Assembly (NCBI GenBank): GCA_902783675.1
Contig: CACZRW010000030.1
Coordinates: 1 to 8,362, forward strand
Direction: 5' to 3'
From: an uncultured Pseudomonadota bacterium
Lineage (GTDB): Bacteria; Pseudomonadota; Alphaproteobacteria; CACZRW01
DNA length: 8,362 nt
Numbering within the stretch: the first letter of the stretch is position 1; every line of letters begins with the position of its first letter. Under the pieces are notes generated by a model. It was not told where the DNA came from, did not search any database, and saw only the letters and a list, made by a program, of their open reading frames with translations. Shown here one piece after another: positions 4,513-8,362 of this stretch. A program made the translations under genes and the position numbers.

Positions 4513-5211
4513 ATGCGGGTTTTACTTATAGAAGACGATAAAGCTGTTTCACAAAATATAGAGCTTCTTTTGAAAAAAGAGGGCATGGTCGTTGACTTGG
4601 CGGACTATGGCGAGGACGGTATTGAAATAGGTAAGATATACGACTATGACATTATTATCCTTGATTTAATGTTGCCGGACATCAACGGATATGAGGTGTT
4701 GTCACGGTTACGCGCGGCAAAAGTTACTACTCCCGTTTTGATTCTATCCGGTCTTTCCGGCCCCGATAAAAAGGTAAAAGGTCTGTGCTCGGGTGCCGAC
4801 GATTACCTTACCAAGCCCTTTGATCGTCAGGAATTGGTCGCTCGCATCAATGCTATTGTCCGTCGTTCGCAAGGCCATGCCGAGCAGATTATCCGCATCG
4901 GCAATATGGAAATTAACCTTGGCGCGCACATGGTTTCCATTAAAGGCAAGCCCGTGCATCTAACCGGTAAGGAATATGCGATTCTGGAGCTTATGGCTTT
5001 TCGCAAAGGCAGCACTCTTAATAAGGAGCAGTTCCTTAACCACCTTTACGGCGGAATTGATGAGCCCGAGCTCAAGATTATTGATGTTTTCATCTGTAAA
5101 CTTCGCAAAAAGCTTATTCAAGCGACCGGCGGCGATGATTATATCGTGACGGTATGGGGGCGCGGCTATATGCTTCAAGACCCCAAGGCCAACAAAAAGA
5201 AAGGCAAATAA
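4513..5211 (+). CDS. ctrA: CtrA, cell-cycle transcriptional response regulator (OmpR family)
   Basis: 232 residues, the usual CtrA length. The receiver domain (1-117) starts MRVLLIEDD with the acidic pocket E7/D8/D9, phospho-acceptor D51 (in ILDLMLPDING), S79 and K101 (in LTKPF). The winged-helix DNA-binding domain (about 125-222) holds HLTGKEYAILEL, LNHLYGG and DEPELKIIDVFICKLRKKL, near-identical to the Caulobacter CtrA signature. CtrA is the master regulator of the alphaproteobacterial cell cycle; it is phosphorylated through the CckA-ChpT relay and controls replication, division and surface-structure genes. The ATG at 4513 follows AAGGGGAG; upstream in-frame codons from 4465 lack similarity. 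The C-terminus ends KKKGK, without the final Ala-Ala that ClpXP recognises in Caulobacter CtrA. It is convergent with dnaG, 25 bases away. Confidence 0.95.
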   Translation: MRVLLIEDDKAVSQNIELLLKKEGMVVDLADYGEDGIEIGKIYDYDIIILDLMLPDINGYEVLSRLRAAKVTTPVLILSGLSGPDKKVKGLCSGADDYLTKPFDRQELVARINAIVRRSQGHAEQIIRIGNMEINLGAHMVSIKGKPVHLTGKEYAILELMAFRKGSTLNKEQFLNHLYGGIDEPELKIIDVFICKLRKKLIQATGGDDYIVTVWGRGYMLQDPKANKKKGK

Positions 5212-5224
5212 GGAAGAGCTTTCG

Positions 5225-5239
5225 TAGCTTAAAAAGCTA
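5225..5239. other. Small dyad between convergent ctrA and dnaG ends
   Basis: TAGCTT-AAA-AAGCTA is a perfect six-base-pair inverted repeat covering the dnaG stop codon (5237-5239) and lying 13 bases past the ctrA stop. It could form on either transcript, but it is AT-rich and lacks a T run, so it would be a weak terminator at best. Confidence 0.3.
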
Positions 5240-7012
5240 ATCAAAAAAGTCGTTTAGGATTTTGTGCTTTTCGGCCAAAAGGGCGTTGTATCTTTCCCAT
5301 AATTCGGCGGGAGGATTGTCAAGGTAAGGGGCGAGCGCCTTTCCCGCTTCTTCAATCTCGGCGTTCAGAGTTTTAAGTTGGAGCGAAGTCAGGCGGTCTT
5401 GCATTTCCTTGTCAATTTCGTCCCCGTATTTGGTCGTCCTTTGCAGCATTTCCATTTCGGATGCGATGAAGGAAAGATTTTCCTCTTTGCCGGCCTTTTT
5501 AATTATGTCCAGCATGTCCTCGCGGGTGAGGTTATCGCTTTCAATAAGCGCGTTTTCAACCACCTCGGCAAGCTCGGTTAAGCCATTGGTAAAGAAGTTA
5601 AGCGAGGTGATTTTTTCCAGCCACTTCGCCATGTAATTCGGATAGCAGATAAGATAAGCCAGCATCATCTTGCCTTCGCCGATATTGGGTTTTGATGAGG
5701 GAAGGTGCGAGGTTAAGTCCGGCTTTACAGCGCCATACCCGCCTTTTTTATGAGGGTTTACCCTTTCCCATAAGCGGTTTTTAAAGTCGCGGCGATAGTA
5801 GTTTTGCACGCTTTTATTTGTTATGCGGCTTGTGAGATTTGCAATCTCTTTTTCAAGTGCGGCTTTGCGTTCGGGGGTGTTTAGGACTTTGCCCTTTACC
5901 AGCTTATGCCACAGAAAATCCGCCAAAGGTTTTGCGGATTTAAGCAAGTCGCGAAGGGCGGATTTGCCCTGCTTTTTTAAGATTTCGTCAGGGTCAAGGC
6001 CTTCGGGCAGAAAGACAAACTTCAGCGAATAGCCCTCTTTCAAAATGGGAATGACGCGGTCGGCGGCGCGTGAGGCCGCCATAAAGCCCGCCTTGTCGCC
6101 GTCAAAACAAATGGTCGGCTCGGGGACGATTTTCCAAAGCTGCTCTATTTGCGCATCGGTTAAAGCGGTGCCGAGAGGAGCAACCGCAAAGTCAAAGCCT
6201 GCTTGATGCAGAGAGATGACATCCATGTAGCCTTCGACCAAGGCGATAATCTTGTTATTGTGAGCGGGGACCGAGGCCTTGGAAAAAGCGTATAGCACTT
6301 CGCCTTTGTGGAAAAGTTCGGTTTCGGGTGAGTTAAGATACTTTGGCTCGGAATCGTCCAAGACGCGGCCGCCGAAGGCTATGACTCGTCCCCTTTTGTC
6401 CGTAATCGGGAACATCACGCGGTTTTTAAAGTATTCATAATCTCCTTTGTCGCCGTGCTTAAAAAGACCGGTGGCGAAAAGCTGTTCCTCGGTGACGCCG
6501 TTTGCAAGCAAGGTGCTTTTTAGAGATTTCCCTCCGCCCGAAAAACCCAGGCGAAAGCCTTCAATGCTGGCATCGTCTATGCCGCGGGCGTAAAGGTAGG
6601 AAAGAGCGCGTTTGCCCGCGTCAGAGTGCAGTTCGGATTGGTAAAAGCGGCAGGCTTGTTCCAAAACATCATATAAGGTGGCGCGGTGCTTTTCTCTTTT
6701 CATTTCCGCAGGTGAGCTTTTAGGCACTTCCAGCCCCGCCATGGCGGCTAATTTTTCCACGGCTTCGGGGAAGGAAAGTCCCTCGGTCTGCTGGACGAAC
6801 GAGATTATATCGCCGTGTGCGCCGCAACCGAAACAGTGGTAAAAGCCCTTATCCTCGGAAACGGAAAAGCTGGCGGTCTTTTCATTGTGAAAGGGACATA
6901 AGCCCCAGAATTGCCCCGTGCCTTTACGCGTAAGCGCGACCTTCTTTCCCACAAGCTCCGAGATGGAAATGCGGGAGTGAAGTTCGTCCATAAAGCGCGG
7001 GGGAAAAGCCAT
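5237..7012 (-). CDS. dnaG: DNA primase DnaG
   Basis: 591 residues, within the usual range. The N-terminal CHC2 zinc-binding domain has C39-P-F-H42 and C60-F-G-C63. The central catalytic core includes FKNRVMFPI (195-203) and FGGRVLDDSEPKYLNSPET (213-231). The Toprim fold carries VEGYMD with E260 and FDGDKAG with D304/D306, the metal-binding acidic residues. The C-terminal part (about 375-591) is more variable and should contact the replicative helicase DnaB. It makes the short RNA primers for chromosome replication. The N-terminus MAFPPRFMDELHSRISISEL matches alphaproteobacterial DnaG starts; ATG 7012 lies three bases after the yqeY stop, with only a weak site (AGGA) close by, so translation probably depends on coupling to yqeY. 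The rpoD gene that often follows dnaG in this class is not here. Confidence 0.97.
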   Translation of the reverse strand: MAFPPRFMDELHSRISISELVGKKVALTRKGTGQFWGLCPFHNEKTASFSVSEDKGFYHCFGCGAHGDIISFVQQTEGLSFPEAVEKLAAMAGLEVPKSSPAEMKREKHRATLYDVLEQACRFYQSELHSDAGKRALSYLYARGIDDASIEGFRLGFSGGGKSLKSTLLANGVTEEQLFATGLFKHGDKGDYEYFKNRVMFPITDKRGRVIAFGGRVLDDSEPKYLNSPETELFHKGEVLYAFSKASVPAHNNKIIALVEGYMDVISLHQAGFDFAVAPLGTALTDAQIEQLWKIVPEPTICFDGDKAGFMAASRAADRVIPILKEGYSLKFVFLPEGLDPDEILKKQGKSALRDLLKSAKPLADFLWHKLVKGKVLNTPERKAALEKEIANLTSRITNKSVQNYYRRDFKNRLWERVNPHKKGGYGAVKPDLTSHLPSSKPNIGEGKMMLAYLICYPNYMAKWLEKITSLNFFTNGLTELAEVVENALIESDNLTREDMLDIIKKAGKEENLSFIASEMEMLQRTTKYGDEIDKEMQDRLTSLQLKTLNAEIEEAGKALAPYLDNPPAELWERYNALLAEKHKILNDFFD

Positions 7013-7015
7013 GTC

Positions 7016-7477
7016 CTACGATCCGGATAACATTTGCTTTATAGTGGCAGAGGCAGCGGAAAAGTCCAATTGTCCCGCATATTTTGCCTTTAACTCGCCC
7101 ATGACTTTGCCCATGTCTTTTATGCTGCTTGCGCCGGTGGCGGCAATGACGGCTTTAATCGCGGCGGCGACTTCTTCGGCCGATAATTGCTTCGGCATAA
7201 ATTCGCGAATAATGTCAATTTCTGCTTGTTCTTTGTCTGCCAAGTCCTGCCGATTGCCCTTTTTATACATTTCTATACTGTCGTTTCTTTGCTTTATCAT
7301 GGAAGCAAAAAGCGAAAGAATGCTTTCGTCCGAAATGCCGTCGCGGTTCTCTTCGGTGCGAGAGGCAATGTCCTTATCCTTTATCGCCGCAAGTATCAGG
7401 CGAATCGTGCCGGTGCGAGATTCGTTCTTTGCTATCATTGAGGCTTTCAATTCTTCTTTTAATTTGTCGCGTAACAT
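7016..7477 (-). CDS. yqeY: GatB/YqeY domain protein (amidotransferase-related)
   Basis: 153 residues, the normal YqeY length. It starts MLRDKLKEELKASMIAKNES and contains the family blocks RLILAAIKDKDI (26-37), MIKQRNDSIEMYKKGNRQDL (60-79), IREFMPKQLS (90-99) and DMGKVMGELKAKYAG (121-135). The fold resembles the tail domain of GatB, the subunit of the tRNA-dependent amidotransferase, but stand-alone YqeY has no settled biochemical role; tRNA-related function is inferred from the domain. The ATG at 7477 has an AAGGAG site upstream. It is the first gene of a two-gene unit with dnaG, a common arrangement in Alphaproteobacteria, and is divergent from pal. Confidence 0.94.
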   Translation of the reverse strand: MLRDKLKEELKASMIAKNESRTGTIRLILAAIKDKDIASRTEENRDGISDESILSLFASMIKQRNDSIEMYKKGNRQDLADKEQAEIDIIREFMPKQLSAEEVAAAIKAVIAATGASSIKDMGKVMGELKAKYAGQLDFSAASATIKQMLSGS

Positions 7478-7547
7478 TTTTTCTCCTTATGTTTAATGTG
7501 AGCGTTATAGTGTGGGCGGAGTGTAACACGCGCTATCGCCAATTGCA

Positions 7548-7583
7548 AAAAATAACTATTCACAAAAATAACTATTCACAAAA
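7548..7583 (+). repeat. 16-bp perfect tandem duplication upstream of pal
   Basis: The unit AAAAATAACTATTCAC occurs twice in direct succession (7548-7563, 7564-7579) plus four bases of a third copy. It lies between the divergent yqeY and pal starts, about 65 to 100 bases before the pal ATG, where a regulator or promoter element could sit. It might equally be a simple replication-slippage duplication. Confidence 0.75.
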
Positions 7584-7609
7584 GGAAAATGTTGCTAGAG
7601 TTTGCGAAG

Positions 7610-7633
7610 ATTGATTTTTGAATTGATTTTTAA
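7610..7633 (+). repeat. 12-bp near-perfect tandem duplication in the pal leader
   Basis: ATTGATTTTTGA (7610-7621) is followed directly by ATTGATTTTTAA (7622-7633), 11 of 12 identical. The second copy runs into the pal ribosome binding site AAAAGGAGA (7632-7640), so it would lie within the 5' leader of the transcript. Confidence 0.65.
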
Positions 7634-7647
7634 AAGGAGATAATGCC

Positions 7648-8133
7648 ATGAAAATAAAGACATTAGGGTTTTTGTGCGGACTTACACTGCTCGCCGCGTG
7701 TGCGACCGAGACGGTGGATTCCGATTTCGGAGTCGAAGGCTATACCTATGTAGGCGATAACGGTGCCGAGATAGTCTATGGCTCGATGGAGGACTTTAAC
7801 AACAAGGTGCAGCAGAAGGTCTACTTCGGTTTTGACAGCTCAACCCTTGATCCCGACGCTATTGCCGTGTTGAAGGATCAGGCGGTGTGGCTTCAGGCAT
7901 ATCCGGGAACCTCGGTGGTAATTGAAGGTCATTGCGACGAACGCGGAACTCGCGAATATAACCTTGCTCTTGGCGAGCGCAGAGCAAGCGCGGTCAGGAA
8001 TTATTTGGTATCGCAAGGCATAGTGCCGTCTCGTATCAGCACTATTTCCTATGGTAAGGAAAGGCCCGAGAATGTGGGAAGCGACGCTTCCGCATGGGCG
8101 GCTAACCGCAGAGCCGTTACGGTGATTCAATAA
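7648..8133 (+). CDS. pal: Peptidoglycan-associated lipoprotein Pal
   Basis: 161 residues. A lipoprotein signal peptide (1-17) ends in the lipobox L15-A-A-C18, so C18 should be lipidated and the protein anchored in the outer membrane. After a short linker the OmpA-like domain begins at VYFGFDSSTL (58-67) and includes GHCDERGTREYNLALGERRA (94-113), in which D97 and R112 are the expected diaminopimelate-binding residues, and NRRAV (153-157) near the end. Pal ties the outer membrane to peptidoglycan and works with Tol proteins to constrict the outer membrane at division. The start has AAAAGGAGA seven bases upstream. A CpoB-like gene follows after 68 bases, as usual, but tolB, normally just upstream of pal, is absent here. 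Confidence 0.96.
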   Translation: MKIKTLGFLCGLTLLAACATETVDSDFGVEGYTYVGDNGAEIVYGSMEDFNNKVQQKVYFGFDSSTLDPDAIAVLKDQAVWLQAYPGTSVVIEGHCDERGTREYNLALGERRASAVRNYLVSQGIVPSRISTISYGKERPENVGSDASAWAANRRAVTVIQ

Positions 8134-8201
8134 GTCTTAAAGGGGTGCCTTTCTTGCTCTTTACCGCTTACTGCCGCTTTGATGCGACTATGGGGAATTA
8201 A

Positions 8202-8362
8202 ATGAGGAAAAGTTTTGCGGCAGTTTTGGTGCTTTTTGTCTTTGCGGTCGTTTGTCTTCCGTCGGTTTTGTGCGCGGAAAGTTTGCCCGAGCAGGTCGCG
8301 CGCTTGGAAAAAGACTTAAACGACTTGCAGCGGCAATTCTATAAAGGCAACGCGGGGACGAG
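8202..8362 (+). CDS. cpoB: Start of a CpoB/YbgF-like Tol-Pal accessory protein (cut by window end)
   Basis: 53 complete codons are visible. A Sec signal peptide fits residues 1-25: MRKSF, a hydrophobic core (AAVLVLFVFAVVCLPSV) and probable cleavage after CA-25. The mature start, LPEQVARLEKDLNDLQRQFY (28-47), is the coiled-coil N-terminal segment typical of alphaproteobacterial YbgF/CpoB, a periplasmic protein that coordinates Tol-Pal with peptidoglycan synthesis at the septum. The ATG at 8202 is preceded by GGGGA at suitable spacing. The expected C-terminal TPR repeats lie outside the window, so the call rests on position after pal and on this N-terminus. Confidence 0.82.
   Translation, partial: MRKSFAAVLVLFVFAVVCLPSVLCAESLPEQVARLEKDLNDLQRQFYKGNAGT

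Noticed and set aside
140..7579. ACTATTCAC shared between the minus strand near 135-143 and the repeat before pal
   Set aside because: A nine-base match with no longer homology; expected by chance in a window of this size.
1..8362. CRISPR array, retron, toxin-antitoxin pair or insertion sequence
   Set aside because: I found no regularly spaced long repeats, reverse transcriptase, nuclease or transposase in any frame.

Overview
The window looks like a piece of an alphaproteobacterial chromosome of low to moderate GC content. The strongest pointer is a full-length CtrA-type cell-cycle response regulator (4513-5211). A Pal lipoprotein followed by the start of a CpoB/YbgF-like protein, and a yqeY-dnaG pair, fit the same class. 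An uncultured host-associated alphaproteobacterium (Rhodospirillales-like) is my inference; no marker here fixes the genus.

Layout. (1) Positions 1-239 hold a large imperfect palindrome (7-83) and an open frame (102-239) that continues in phase past the stop of the neighbouring gene. (2) Positions 240-2902 on the minus strand are a two-gene, translationally coupled glycosyltransferase unit: a GT2 enzyme with a C-terminal membrane anchor, then a two-domain protein joining a GT2 domain to a GT-D (DUF1792-like) domain. It is much more AT-rich than the core genes to its right and looks like an accessory surface-glycan module. (3) Positions 2903-3434 carry no protein gene. A multi-branched RNA-like structure (about 2955-3173, minus strand) lies behind a good promoter (3180-3208) and just upstream of the glycosyltransferases. 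It is followed by a G10 tract with a hairpin, a 14-base copy of the tRNA-Gln 3' end, and a 9-bp degenerate repeat. (4) Positions 3435-3833, minus strand: rpmB (ribosomal protein L28), then tRNA-Gln(UUG), then an intrinsic terminator. (5) Positions 4029-5211, plus strand: an unrecognised 117-residue protein with its own divergent promoter, then ctrA behind a leader with evenly spaced TAAC motifs. (6) Positions 5237-7477, minus strand: yqeY then dnaG (primase), convergent with ctrA. (7) Positions 7548-8362, plus strand: two short tandem duplications, pal, and the truncated start of cpoB.

How the parts fit. Most of the window is housekeeping: translation (rpmB, tRNA-Gln), replication priming (dnaG), cell-cycle control (ctrA) and outer-membrane tethering during division (pal, cpoB). 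The glycosyltransferase pair is the accessory part. The most interesting unexplained item is the structured RNA: its compensating G-U pairs favour the minus strand, the same strand as its promoter, so it is either a stand-alone small RNA or a long attenuator-like leader for the glycosyltransferases. I could not match it to a family I know.
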